A DNA stretch of 64,000 nt from Siderastrea siderea (lineage: Eukaryota > Cnidaria > Anthozoa > Scleractinia > Rhizangiidae), in assembly GCA_964030785.1 (NCBI GenBank), contig OZ034968.1:63499399-63563398 (forward strand), in the 5' to 3' direction. Below are positions 36,301 through 50,200 of the stretch, one piece after another. Position 1 is the stretch's first letter; every line of letters starts with the position of its first letter. The notes beneath the pieces are model-generated. The model did not search any database, was not told where the DNA came from, and was given only the letters and a program-made list of their open reading frames with translations. The position numbers were made by a program, and so were the translations under genes.

Positions 36301-38233
36301 TATACATAACTTACATTGTTTTGTTTAGAGGCAATGGCATTCAGGCATTCAGTAATTGTTTTACCCCTGAGTATAACTGAACTTCATTGTAGGGTTACTT
36401 GAAGGTTACTGTGATGGTTCTTGGACCTGGTGATGAGGCTCCAGTAAGTTGAAATGAAAGTTATATTTTTATTTAGCATTTTTGTCATACAGTCTAGTGG
36501 CAAGTGCCACGAACATTTGACCTGATTTAATGGTCACTGATTTGATAACTGGTCTATTCCTAAACAATTTAAAACATATTGCTCCACAGTGTCCCCTCAC
36601 TCCCAATATGTAAATACGCAGTGGCAGATCGAAGGAAGCCCTTTGTTGTTGAAGAAACCCATTGGCCCAAAGATCCGACCTTTGTTCCATTTTGGAACAC
36701 TTTTAGTTCACCCACGCCTTCCTAATTTTTTCTGGGCCCCCTCGTTTCATGAGTAAGTGTAGATCCGCCTCTTAATGGGACCAGCAAAATGCAAAGGAAT
36801 TTTACAAAAGTGGCGGTGGGTTTGGGAATGGGTGATCAATACGATGGACTGGGAGATCGATCGTTCACTATGGCGGCCCCTAGATTATGGAACTCTTTAC
36901 CAACTAATATCAAGAACGCAAGAACTGTTGATTCTTTTAAAGCTCTTCTTAAAACTCACTTATTTGAGTTAGCCTTTCCTTTAACTCACTTTGTTGTTTT
37001 TGTATACAGCTATTTCAATTAAGGTTGTCGGATCCGACTCAAGCTTACGCGACAAGACCAAAGGGTAGTGTGGGTAGTTGCAAATCAGACTAAGTTTAAC
37101 GGTTTTCAGAAGTTGGTCGGGAACTTTGAATTTCTTAGTACAAGTAATAAATTGGCACCATCCGATTATTGTCAGCGGCAATCCTGATTTGGCTTCCATT
37201 TTCAGTTGTTAGTTCTTGCCTTGAAGTACAAAAATTCATGTTCCATATTTTTCGTGATGCTGTTAATGTTCTTCATACTTCTAATTTACATACCATGCAC
37301 GTGCTCTACGTGTACCCACATATTTAAAATTTGCATCCCGTTTTAACCCGGTAAGCAAAACGATGAGTGGGATTAAAAACTGTTTTAAACGAAAACTGCA
37401 TCTGAAAATAATTCTTTCACGTTATTTGTTTAATTTTTATGCTTTGAAAACTCGTCCTTATACTTTGCTATTGTACGGCAAGCAAGGTACTGCTGATTTT
37501 GGTGAACTTAGGCATAAAAATCCCATATTACCCTGCGGTCTTGTCGCGTAGGCTTAAACTTTCATCTGACAACGTTAATTGAAATAGCTGTATTCTTATT
37601 TCCGTCATTTTCTATTCTTTTGTTTTATTAATTTTTTGATTGTAAAGCGCATTGATCATTTTGTCATGGAAAATGCGCTATAAAAAATTCGTAAATTATT
37701 ATTACTATTATTATTTCATTTGGCGGAAGTTGTAAAGCTTCTTGTGGCCTTATGCTACAGGAACTGGAAATTCAGTCCTTTGGAGAGGGCACAGACTTCT
37801 ATTTTAACCTTCACCTTCATGCGAATAGAAACATGAATGAATGCATGATTGAGATCGGCCTAAAAAAGTTGAATTGGTGTGACGTGTACTAGTTTCTGAT
37901 AAACAGACCATAATGTTTGTTAACTCTTACTTCTAGTCAGTGACTGTGAGTGCAGACCAGGATGATCTTGATGACATAGAGGAGTAAGTTACTCCAGAAT
38001 GTAAAACTTTGTCATTCTGAGTAAACAAAGTTGTAGTTATTGCCACTATTCAGACATTATTTTAATTCGCCTGGAGATTTATGGATGTTCATGACATTGG
38101 CCAGGTCTACCTGGTAAGCTGAGTAAAATAATAGACGTAAAACATGTCCTTGACCGTAGATCGCGCGGATCTAAATGATTAAGCCAAAAGGAATAAACTT
38201 GGGTAGAACGTGATTTAAATAAATAAATAAACA

Positions 38234-38268
<35 letters not shown>

Positions 38269-41200
38269 GGCAATTCATCTAGTTTGTTTGGTGACTGTAA
38301 CAGTGACCAAAGTGTCTGATTCGAAAGTATTTATAATTCTGTAGCTTTTTACCCACTTCTTCAAATTGTATTACATTGTAAAGTAGTATGAAAACAAGTG
38401 ATACAGCGCTATGTAAGTTCTCTTATTAATATAATTTATTTTTTGCACAGTAACTTGATCCAGCCTCCAGGAATGATGCTTAGACCAGCCGTTTTTTCGC
38501 TTAAAGTATTTAGAGCTGAAGACATACCACAGAGTAAGTCAATTCTTCGTTCATCGCAAGTGCAACATGTTGTCTGCTTTGCGGACGACGTTATGACACT
38601 AGGCAATATCAAAATTTGTACTTCCTTTGCACTTTTGCCCGGTAATGTATATTTAGCAACCACACCAAAGGGAGTGATGGCCTTCAACGCAGACATCCTT
38701 GGTGCTAGGGGAATGTGCCACAGTGGACAAAACTAGAAAATATATAAGGACAGCTGCAAAAAGATTACAGATTATAGTTTTTCTACCGGTTAGACATAAG
38801 AAAGTGTGGCTCAAATACTTTGCCTGTTGCCTTTCTTTAAGTCGATACTACATTGCCTGTAATGCCGATATTCCACACTCATTTCTCACACAATCAGAAA
38901 CGATTTATGATTTTTATCAAAATATTTCCATTTGCATTTCGACCCCATAAAAAAGCAGTGCTTTTCGACCCCCATAAAAAGCAAATTTGAGTCGGCACTT
39001 CGGCATGATTTCCATGTAGTATTTAACCTATAAAAAGCAGTTACCCCGCGGCACTTACGCCATGATTTCATGCATTTACACCCTTTTGAGTCGGCACTTT
39101 TTTGCCATGAAATCCATGTAGTATTCGACCCCTGAAAAAGCAGTTGCGTTTTGACCCCCATTAACGGCACTTTCGCCTTGAATTACATGCATTTACACCA
39201 TCATGTAAAAGCATGAATCTGTACATTTCATGTGGAAAACCAACGCATTCTTCCATCGCGTGACGCCAGACTACAGGAAGTTTTAAAACCACAGGGACTT
39301 TCCCGAGGAAATGAGTCATCAGATTTCTATTGTTTTTTGGGGTCATACGATTTCAGATGATCTTGTAATTTAAAGTAAAGTTTGTAAGTAAAGTTTGTCA
39401 GTAAAGTTTGTCAGTAAAGTTTGTCAGTAAAGATTTACTCGAAGTAAACGGTGAGTTCTTTGATTTTCTCTTGCTTCTTCTCATTTATCTTTGTTAATGC
39501 ATCTTCTTTTGATGTTTTGCCATATCTCGCCATTGTTTTGAATCTCTTTCCGTCTATAATATTATCGATAAACCAGCATTTGTTTTTTGCGTCGTCTTTG
39601 ATTGTTAATTTGTTCTCTAGTTTGGCTATTCTCTCTTCAAGTTGTTTTTTATTTTCTATGGTAGCCTTGTATTCTATTTTTTTGGTTTTCTTATTTGGAT
39701 TTGATCTTATGTTTATTAATTCATTGCCATATTTTTTCGCATATTCGTGAATATATCCGTTTTCAACTTGTTCTAAATTCTTTTTGTCATTACTTGGTGC
39801 ATTTACAATCAATTCTATTTTTGGTTTGTGTTGTTTGTTTTTAAACACTTGGCTTTTCATGTTCGATAGATGCCATTTGAGTCTGGTTTCCAGTTCTTCA
39901 CATGTTGAACCTACATATACCAATCCGTTATCAAATGTTACCTGATATATCTTTCCATTCTTGTACAAGCTGTTGAATTTACTGTTGACTAATTCTAATA
40001 TTGGTTGCCGTTTGTTGAAATACTTATTGTTTATCTCTTTGTTATTCAAATGTATGTACTCTATCTTGGTTGTTCTGCTCAATGCCGTGTACAGTTGTTT
40101 TTTGTTCATACGATTCACGTCATGAATGTTATAATGTTCGTCGATATCTGCTCCCTGGTATTTGTATACTGTCACACAGAAGCTCGGGATGAAGCTTTCG
40201 GAAAACTCTTTTATGTCATACCATTCGTTGTTAACCTTGAATTTATTCTCTTTTATTTTCTCAATAACGAATTCCATAGTGTTGAATATATTTTTGTCCT
40301 TCATATTTGTTGTCGCAAGTACTGGCATGTTTTGACATACCTTATAAGTTTCCTTTTTATTGTCAAATTTGAACTCTACCGTTTCATACCTCTTGTCCTT
40401 TGTGAATTGGTCGCAACATTGTGCATTTACCTTTATTCTTGTCGAGTTCAGGTAACATATATTTTTATAAAGTTTCTTATCAATAGGTTGGAAATATGTC
40501 GAGATTTTACCATGTTTCAAGAATGTTTTCAACATCTCGTGAGTTTGTATGTCGTACCTGCATGATTTATCTACATATTGAAGAGTTTTAATCCGTGGAC
40601 ACATTTCGCTTATCGTTTTTGACTCCAGATAATTGTAATGTATCTGACTACCTCCTTCCACGGGCTCGCATTGGTTTGGATCACCAAACATATAAACAGT
40701 GATGTTGCAATTAATATATTCGTGATATATCTTTGTTATCCATTTGTTTGGTACCATGGAAAATTCTTCAATGAATATCGTTTTTCCACTGAGATTGTGA
40801 TAATTTCCATCACTCCATTCACAAAAGTATGAGTCGAAAGTGCGACATATTTTATTTGCTTCCTCTTGTTCGTAACCATTAGAAATCAATTTACTCTTGA
40901 CATTCTCAATAGCTTTATTTGTAAATGCTAATACTAATGGCCGATCTGCTTTCTGTACCATTTTGCATAGTTTAGTAGTTTTACCACTTCCTGCCTGACC
41001 ATTATATATACATCCTTTGCCAGTTTCAATCTTATAGTCTGTCATATCCATGTTTTCTCTGTAATGTTTTTCAAAATATGCTAATTGACTGTCTGTAACA
41101 TATGCCCTGCCAATTTTTTTGGTGGTGAATTTAACATCCTTCTTATTTTTGAATTGTACTTCTGGGTTAGATATATAAATTCCGTCTGTATTATAACCAT

Positions 41201-44200
41201 ATAACACACTCTCCTTTCCATGGCATACCTTTATCAGTTGTAAACATTTTAGGATTGCTTCAGATACAACAAAACGGTTTATACTTGTATGATCTGAAAA
41301 TATACGTTCGATTTTTTTCTCCCTTATCAAGAATATACCATCATGGTAATCAACTGTCATGTTTTTACCTTCTGCCAAACCACTCGTCCAACAACACATT
41401 GCTGTATCGTATTCTGTACAAGTAAAACCACAGTTTATTATATTGTATTTCCTTCCCAGATCTCCTATGAAGCTATTTGCTATTTTCTTCGCCTCACCTT
41501 CTGGGAGGGTATCGAATATGTATTTGAAGAACGCACTGAATGTATCTGGCTTCAGAGCTCTCTTGGTGATAATTTTGTATTTTATCTGTCTTAGAGGCAT
41601 ATTTAACTCATCTACAAGATATGATATCAGATTGGAGCTGTAAAACCCAGCTTCTATTTTTATGGGATTGCTGTAATTCTCAAGTACCGTTTCATCTATA
41701 TAGAACTCGCCACAATTTCTCAGATCACTTTTGCAGTTAAATGGTTCAATCACATCGTGGATACTGTAAAGCGGAATTTCATGATTATTATTCAACAATA
41801 TGCTCGGATAACATTTGGCAATATCAATACTCACCACATCATCGGGTATATCGTCGTACGTGCACCATTGTAACGCCCTTGGATAGAAATCATCAAGCAT
41901 TTGCCTCGTGTTCACATTATAACATGATTCAGGAATATAACCGTTCAATTGCTTGAACAAGCTCCTCGCGATGCTGGTATAACTCTGATTAGTCCATTTG
42001 AATTCATGCGTCTTGTATATGTTAAACAGTTTATCACATATCGTTTTTCTTGTATTGTATTCTTCGTTCAAGAGGTACATATTATTATTGTGATCAATGA
42101 AACCATCGAGAACACCGTTGTTATTCCAATGTAGATATTCGACATAAAAATTTTCACTTCTGCTATATATATTAATAGCCTCGGTCATCTTTGTTTTTTC
42201 AGGAATAACTACTATATGATTTTCCTTATCCAAACTGCATATTTCTTCAACTGATTCAATTTTTGTAACGTTTTCGTGGCGTCTAGACCATTTAAAATCA
42301 CACATGTATTTCAGTAAATTATCACATCCGCCCTGGTTTGCCTTCGATGCGACTATTTTTAGTTTCTCATCTGTTATTGGATGGCAATGATGGTCTTTTA
42401 CGATGTATACCAAAACTACATTAGTTCGTGTGTTAGTTGCGATATGTGTGATAAATTTTTTGTATCTTGCATCAAAAGCGTGTATTGATACGTTATTATG
42501 ACATTCTTTTGCCCAATCAATCAACTCAACGGTACTTATCATATCACCTTCTGGTACAAACTCGTAAATCTCACTCTTCAACTTGTCATAAGTGTATGAT
42601 TTAAAACCTGGTTGACCTCTCACCTGATCCCATACATAGTCAACCACACATGTATTTTCACCATGTCTTGTGATCGGTCGTTGTTTGTTCAAAAGGTAAG
42701 ATTCGAGTTTTAATTTTCCCATTTTACGATTTTTGAATTGTTTTTTAGTTAGTTTTATGATTTCACACCCGATACCTGAAATGACTTCTTGAGATAATAT
42801 GGCGAATTTATTTTTTAGCAATGTATACATGGCGAATTTATAGATGTCTAACTTGCTTAAATTTACTGGTTTTTCGACTGCGAATGATCCATAAATTTTT
42901 CTTATGTATTTTTTCTCCTTGTTTAAAGTTTGTTTGATTACTTTTTTGTATTTTATTCCATATTCATCCTTTTCCACACCTTCCTTAATCATTTCCTTTG
43001 GTAGTCTTTCATATTCTTCTTCAGACACATCCTTATTTGCGTCAATTTCTACATCTAATTTGATTGAGACCCTTTCACTTCTGCCTTCGATATGGTATAG
43101 TCTCCTTTCAAATAGCTCAATGAAACTCATTTTAGCTTTATTTTTGGATGAACTTCTCTTTTGTTCATCCTTTCGTAAACTGAATAGTGATGTTTTAATC
43201 AACGGGTAATAGCGTATATTTTGTGCTGTATTAATTGGGGGTTCGGGGGTTTTGACACGTCCCAACACATTGCGTTCGGTGTCATCAAACAGATTATCAT
43301 GATTATGAACCACTTTCTGTTTTTTTGGCTTATTGGTTTTTTTGGTATCATTTACCACAATAATTTTAGGCTTCTTCTTCTTCTCCTGCTTCAGAAGCAA
43401 TTTGATAAGTTCTGATTTGCTGAGTTTCTTCAAACTAGCTTTGTTCATTTCTATATAATTATATTCTTTTATTTCCATATATACATACTATAGTATTGAT
43501 ATTCTTTTAAGTAGTTTTTGCTGCGTTTTATATGGTCGAGAATTCAAATGATCCGAACACGAATCCTTTGAACTGTAATTGTAACTTATAACTTATATAG
43601 GTCAACAATTCCCATAATGTCAAGTTGGTAGCAGTTTAAATTGTCTATATAATCTGAACATTTATAACATATCATAGTCTCTACATAGTTAGGAAACTCA
43701 CCAGTAATTAGTAGATGTGTCGCTGGTGAATGACAGTATCTATGAAATTTACAAATAATTAGGTTATATCTCTTATCTATTTCATCACTAATTCGTGATA
43801 TTTTTTGTTCTAATCTTTTGATTTTCAACATTGTCTTATTTAATTTCATTCTATATACTATAGTAAAGATATTTTTTTAAGTACTTTTAATCTGCGTTTA
43901 AACACAGTCAAGAATTCAAATGATCCGAACACGAATCCTTTGAACTGTATCATTTTTCAGCATTTTTCTTATGGATTTGTTTATTCAAATGACACCATTT
44001 GCCTGCAAGACTGTAATTTATTCCATTTTGGCAGACATCACAATACCATGCTTTATTCAGCATGTACTTTGTTTTACTTTTTTTTATTGCCTCCTTTTTG
44101 TCTTCTTCAGTTAAATACTTTTTTGGTCTACCTCGACCTCTCTTGAAATTATTTACTTCCATGTATTTATACTATATGTTTTTATTTTTAAATGTCTTTC

Positions 44201-47200
44201 ATGTAATTTTCATCAAACTGTATTTTCAGATTTGTATAGATTTTCTTGCTCATTTCCAAGTAGTGCACCAGTGTCGTTCCTTTATACTGACTCATCATTT
44301 GTGGATAATGCTGTTGTATATAATTTTCAAAATTTTCCTCACGTCGTGCACGTTTTTCTTTTTTCACATGATATTCAGTTTGTAGATGTTCTTTCTTTTT
44401 TTTTGGACTTTCATAAACCATGAAACAAAATTCACAATACCTTTCCATGTTGTATGTGTATATAAATTTTAATCCTTATATCTCATTCTTGTATTTTTCC
44501 TTAAACTGTTTCTTGAGACCTTTATAGATATTCGTACTCATTTCTAAGTAATGTGAAAGATACTTACCTTCATACTGGCTTATCATATCTCGATAATTAT
44601 ATGTTATAAAATTTTCAAAATCCGCAGCACGTCTGTCACTTTCTTCATTTTTTTTATGAAATTTAGTCTGTTGATGTTCTTTCTTTCTTTTCATACTGCA
44701 ACTTTTCTAACAAAATTCACAATACCAACTCATAATATATATGTATATAATTTCTCACCAGTTACGGTATTCATATAATATGGTTATATATTCTTAATAG
44801 CCAGAAACAATCTGGTTTTTGGCTACCACAAGCAAAAGACAGTATATACTGTATCAATCGATATAATATATATGAGATAATATTTGCTTAAATAATTTAT
44901 ATATCATTCAAGTTCTTGAACGGAATCCAACTGTTAAATTCATCACTGTATCCTTTCCACTTCACAAAAGCTTGCTTCTTTTTATAATCTCTCCGAATGA
45001 CTTTATCGATTCTGAATACCTCTTGTGTAGCTTTAAGCAATTCGGGTTCATAAAATGATCCCTTTATCTCCTCATTATTGAGATCCTTCAGTCTGTAAGT
45101 GACAGGAAGAGTGGATTGGATTTCATCAACTGTAAAAATTTCCTCAGACCAATTTGGTGTATAGCCCTTATCAAACACTTTTCTCTTGTATTTACTTATT
45201 CTCACTTTATCACCGACTTTGAACTTTGGTTTCTGTCTTAATGTTTCCATATCACCGTACAGATTAAAGTAAACAACTCCTTCATTTTTCTTTTTGCTTG
45301 CTTCTGTAGGTGTCATCTTTGTGCTTGAATGTCTGGTATTGTTATACTGTTTCACTAATTTAGGTAACATGTCAATATACTGTGTATTACCTTGAACAGT
45401 AAACTGTTTCCACATTTTGGTTTTGATTGTACGGTTCCATCTTTCGCAAACTGACGACTTTTCCTCATTCTCAGTTGAGTACAAGGTTATTTTATTCTTA
45501 TCAAGTAGTTCCTTAACATGTTTGTTGTAATACTCTTTGCCTTTGTCTGTCCAAAGATATTGTGGTTTACGCCCCTCTTTGAATATTGTTTTAAAAGCAT
45601 TCATAACGGTTTCACCCTTTTTATCTTTTAATGGGACGATCCAACCGTATTTAGAGAATACATCTAAAACCATAAGAAGATATCTGTAGCCAGCGTTCCA
45701 TTGACTAAACTGTTGCATCTCAATAAGATCTGAACACCATATCTCGTCAATGCCGTTTACAATTACACGCCGCCGAGTAAAGTTACGTTTTATAGGTTTA
45801 TGAAGCTCATCAGCTAATTTTTCTTGCCAGTTTTCTTCACTCGACGGCCTTTCCCGTTTTTTGTCTTCCTTTGTTTTACACCGAGACCTAGCTTTTGTTT
45901 TGTGTTGATTAGAAATCGTGCTGTTTGTCCCCATTTTGGCATCTGTCCATAAGGTATTTTATCCAATGACTTGACCATTACTTTGTCGCATTCACCTTTG
46001 TCCTTCCCCATGTCATAACAAATATCATGATGAGCTGATATTCTATCAACTTCATTGTAAGGTTGTACGTGCCACTTGGTGACCTCTCCAGTGTTTTTAT
46101 CGTACTCTAACTGTTTATCGAGAGGGTTATATGCCCCCATGTATTTATACTTTCCAGGAGTCCATCCAGCTTTTGGTCTTGGTAATTTACCAATTAGTTT
46201 ATGTATATCAAAACCTGCGCCATCCAAATCCTTTCTGTCAGTTTTATACTTTTTGTTTGGCCTAATTTTAGTAGATAATTGATTAAGAGCTTGACTTCCA
46301 ACATTCTGAATCATTGGATTTAACTTATCCAGAGTATAATCGATAGCCTTTTTCTGCAGTTTTGGGTTTCTCAAGGCTTCTGATCCATAATATCTTCCCA
46401 TTTCAACTGCCTTTTTTCCAAGCCAAGGAATACCGTGGTGAATCAATAAATCAGTACCAGTCGATGCTACTGTATCTAATATGCCCGCCCCTGACGACGG
46501 GCTGACCCCGTTTCCCGCCTGTTTTACGAATTTCGTTTTTATGATTCCACATTCTGCACAAGTACATTTAAGCATAAGCCTCCCATTTATAGCCTTTTCA
46601 TATCGTTCACTCCCGGGTACACATTCTGTGACCTTTTTTTGTTTCACGCAATATGATTTCATATATAATATGATTAGATTAGATTAAGGTTCAATATATA
46701 CGTTTTCATATTTACCAGTTTTCGGATTTTTCACCAAACGCATGACAGTACCCTTCTTTGGTTTAGTCCAGAATTTCTTGCTTGTGATACCTGTTGATCC
46801 TGTGAAAGCACCTTTCAAGATATCACCAGACCAATATCGGTCAAATACATGGTTGGTTGATGGAATTACTTTGCGAGTTATTTGTTCGGCTATTTTGGCT
46901 GCCTCAAAAGCTTTACCTAATGGATTTTCACCTCCCTTTTGGCTTTTGATAAATTTGGTTTTCGTAATACCACATTCACCACAAATACATTTCATCATAA
47001 GTCTGTTATTTTTGGCTCTCACATATCTTTCACTTCCTGGTACACATTCTGTGACCTTTTTTTGTTTTACACAATAACTTTTGACCATATATATGAGTTA
47101 GATATTTTTGAAATACTGTTCTAAGAATTTCTCATTCTTCGTCGTATCGTATATGTCGAAAACTTCCAACAGATCAAAATATGATTTACCCTTATTCATC

Positions 47201-50200
47201 TCATTCAAAAAGTATAAACAGAAGTAACCGCATGTTGTCGTCAGTAAATTTTGTATTTGATTGTTCTGATGAAGCAATGTTAAATTCTTTTTTCTCGCGT
47301 GATTGACCATTTCTTGGAAGGGAGGCAATCCAAAGCTATCAAAGTAATTGAGGACTTTGTCCTTAACATAAGTAGCCACCCAATGACTCCCTGACATATA
47401 ACTCGGTTCAAGATTGTAAATGAATAGAGCCTGTCTATGATTGTGAGGAACATTTTCATCTCTTGACAATACATCATTAATTGGGATATTCAGATATTTA
47501 CACCATTTTATTAAATCATAATTGCTTAATGGGACATTCTTATGGAATTTTGGTTTTACAACAAAATGTTTAGAAGAGGGACTTTTTTGAAGGGTGAATT
47601 TTTTCCTAATAGCAGGCCTTCGCCCTTTTTTTTTGGAGTTTTTTTTTAAATTCCCATACCGATTGTATCGTTCGGCCAATTTCCATAAAAAGGTGGAGTT
47701 CTATACATCGGAACTAACAAACCACCATCCTGATTATCATTGGTTAGTTGTGATATAGATCTGGGTGGTCTTTGTTTCGGTTGACCCATCTGAGGGGCAC
47801 CTTTACCAGTGATTTTCTTTAATGCCTCAATAGCAAGAGGAGCAGCTATACCAGCCAAAAGAGTCCCTAAAAACCCACCTGTTTGTACTTTCGTCGGTTT
47901 TATATGAACACCAGAGCCTGTTTGTAGAGCATTTAATATATCTTGTTTTTGTTTTGTGGTCAAAAGATGTTTATATGCTATCAACTGGTTGATTTTATTT
48001 TGTGGTATGAGAAACCCACCTGTTTGAACCCCTTTTCCGGATATCTTTTTCACAATCTGAGATGCTCCTTCACTAGCTGCTCCAGCTAAAGCCGACAATC
48101 CAAGAGTCTTAGCAATAGTGGGAGCAAAAGTTCTTCCAAGCGACAGAACTGTAGACAGAAGAGATCCACCTAATTGCTTTCGAATGTTTGTTTTTGCTAG
48201 TTTGATGTCCATGCCCTTTTTCAATTTTCTATTTTTATCCAATCGCTTAACTATATTCTGAGGTACGTATAGAGTGTCATTCCCAGATAATGAATCCTTT
48301 GTCAGTCTCAAAACGATAGTTTCTCTTTTATGATACGCGCTACTAAGATTCTTTTTCTGGTTTGGTGATAAACTAACTTTAATTTCGTATAGTTGTGTCA
48401 TATATTATATGTTAGATAAATTCTATTTTAAAAAACATATTAATCTAAATTTTCATCGATGTAAAACTTATTTATTTAAACTATCATCAATTCGTTTCCA
48501 ACTGTCTTAACAACAACCTCACTCTCGTAAAATACAATGCTATGAGCTCGGACGTTTGCTGCTGGGGCTACATTGAGACGATAATGGAGAATCAACTGTT
48601 TAGGATCTCTTGTCACTACCTCTTTCTGATATGACAAATCGAAATAGATAAGACCATATAAACTGGTGTAATTTGCTATATTCAATTGTGTTCCACTGTT
48701 ATAATCGTTTTTACGAAATGCATAACTCATAAGATCATTGAATATCCTGATTTTTGAATCTGCATCATATTCGAGCTCTGGGTAAAAAACGTTATTCCCA
48801 TATTCAAGCCTACAGCTTGATAAAGAGCTGTTAGCATTAGCTGCATTCAGTTTGAAAGTGTCAAACAAATATGGACTCCTCTCTTCTTCATTATTATTTG
48901 GTGCATCTGTCCGTTGGAGATAAACAAAAACATGTTTAACGTGGTCGATAGCTGGACTGATTTGAAACATATTCTGAATAGCTCTGGTATTTGCTGACTG
49001 ATTGTAGAGATCTCGCATATATGTCCAGGTTGTTGGCTTGAGAAACTCTGAAACAAAATTACTATACATAATGTCTTTTGGAATCAATCTTGGTAGCCAA
49101 AGATACAATCTTTTTACTACAACCCTTCCATCGTCAGCCGCTCCTGCTTTGTGAATTAATTCACTGTCTTCGTTAAGTGTAAGTTCAATTGTGAGCTGCA
49201 TCGGGGGTAACATTTTTCTTTCTAATTCTTGGAAAAAACTGTATCGATTCAACGGTATCATCTCGTTAATCGTTTTAGCTCCCCCATTACCGTCGTTTTG
49301 TGCTGCTTGGGTTAAAATACGACGTGCCTCGAAACCTGTGTTTGTATCTGCTGTAGTTCCATCAGTATCTAGATACCAGAACGAATTCTTTCCAACGGAT
49401 CGACTGAAGTCATCGCTGTATTCAAGGAGATTTTTCACATTCGTTATTCGATGCAAATTATCACTCTCATACACGATTTTACCAGACGATTTAATAACCA
49501 TATGTCTGATTAGACTGTGAGATCCGTTAACCATAGTGATGCGATCCGCTGCAGCATATCCAGCACCATCTGCCCTTTTTTGAAGCTCTTTAGTTACTTC
49601 GAAATACCCATTGAAGAAATCAAACATAGTCGACCGATCGTTGATTGTGAATCTGTAACCCGTCTTTTTCTGGCTTTGATTGTTGGCAGGTTGCTCAATG
49701 ACATTATCCAAATGGAAACGAACGTATTCATATCGTTGCAGATTTTCATTTGTTCTGAATCTCATTTATATGAGTAGTTTAGATAAAATTCACTTTTTAA
49801 TAACATTTTAGCGTCTTAATCCAGTACCAGATATAAGTCTATTCAGAATCGTGTTGTAGTCTTCTTGTTTTGGTTTAGTAGGTTTGGTTGGTTTCACGAT
49901 TTCATTCATTGGTTGTTTAGTTAAACCGTGTAATTTTCTCATAATAAGCTCTCCGCTTTTTTCAGCTGCTTTTTTTCCAAGTTTGTCTCCAGCATGTGAA
50001 ATACCAGATTCAAGCGCTTTTTTGGCAAAAGGTTTTAAAACCATTTCTGGAACTTTACTTAACACCCTTCCAACTGGTTTGAATATGTTATCAACAATAA
50101 TCCCAGATCCTTTATGCTTATACACAAAACGACCTAGTTTCGGGTGATATACACGTTTATATTCATATGATGCCATCTATAACTATTAGTTAGATTAATC

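Noticed and set aside
38886..39170. 94-aa open frame in the terminal inverted repeat (second copy at 56418-56702)
   Set aside because: Both copies are simply the two ends of the element. The sequence is made of degenerate repeats, has no promoter motif and no domain.
40005..40565. 186-aa + strand open frame
   Set aside because: Antisense shadow of the polymerase-helicase gene; hydrophobic composition comes from AT-rich codons read backwards.
47646..47700. A -1 frameshift signal for the protease like that of the integrase
   Set aside because: The only run near the overlap (T TTT TAT) does not allow both tRNAs to re-pair, and no stem follows at a suitable distance.
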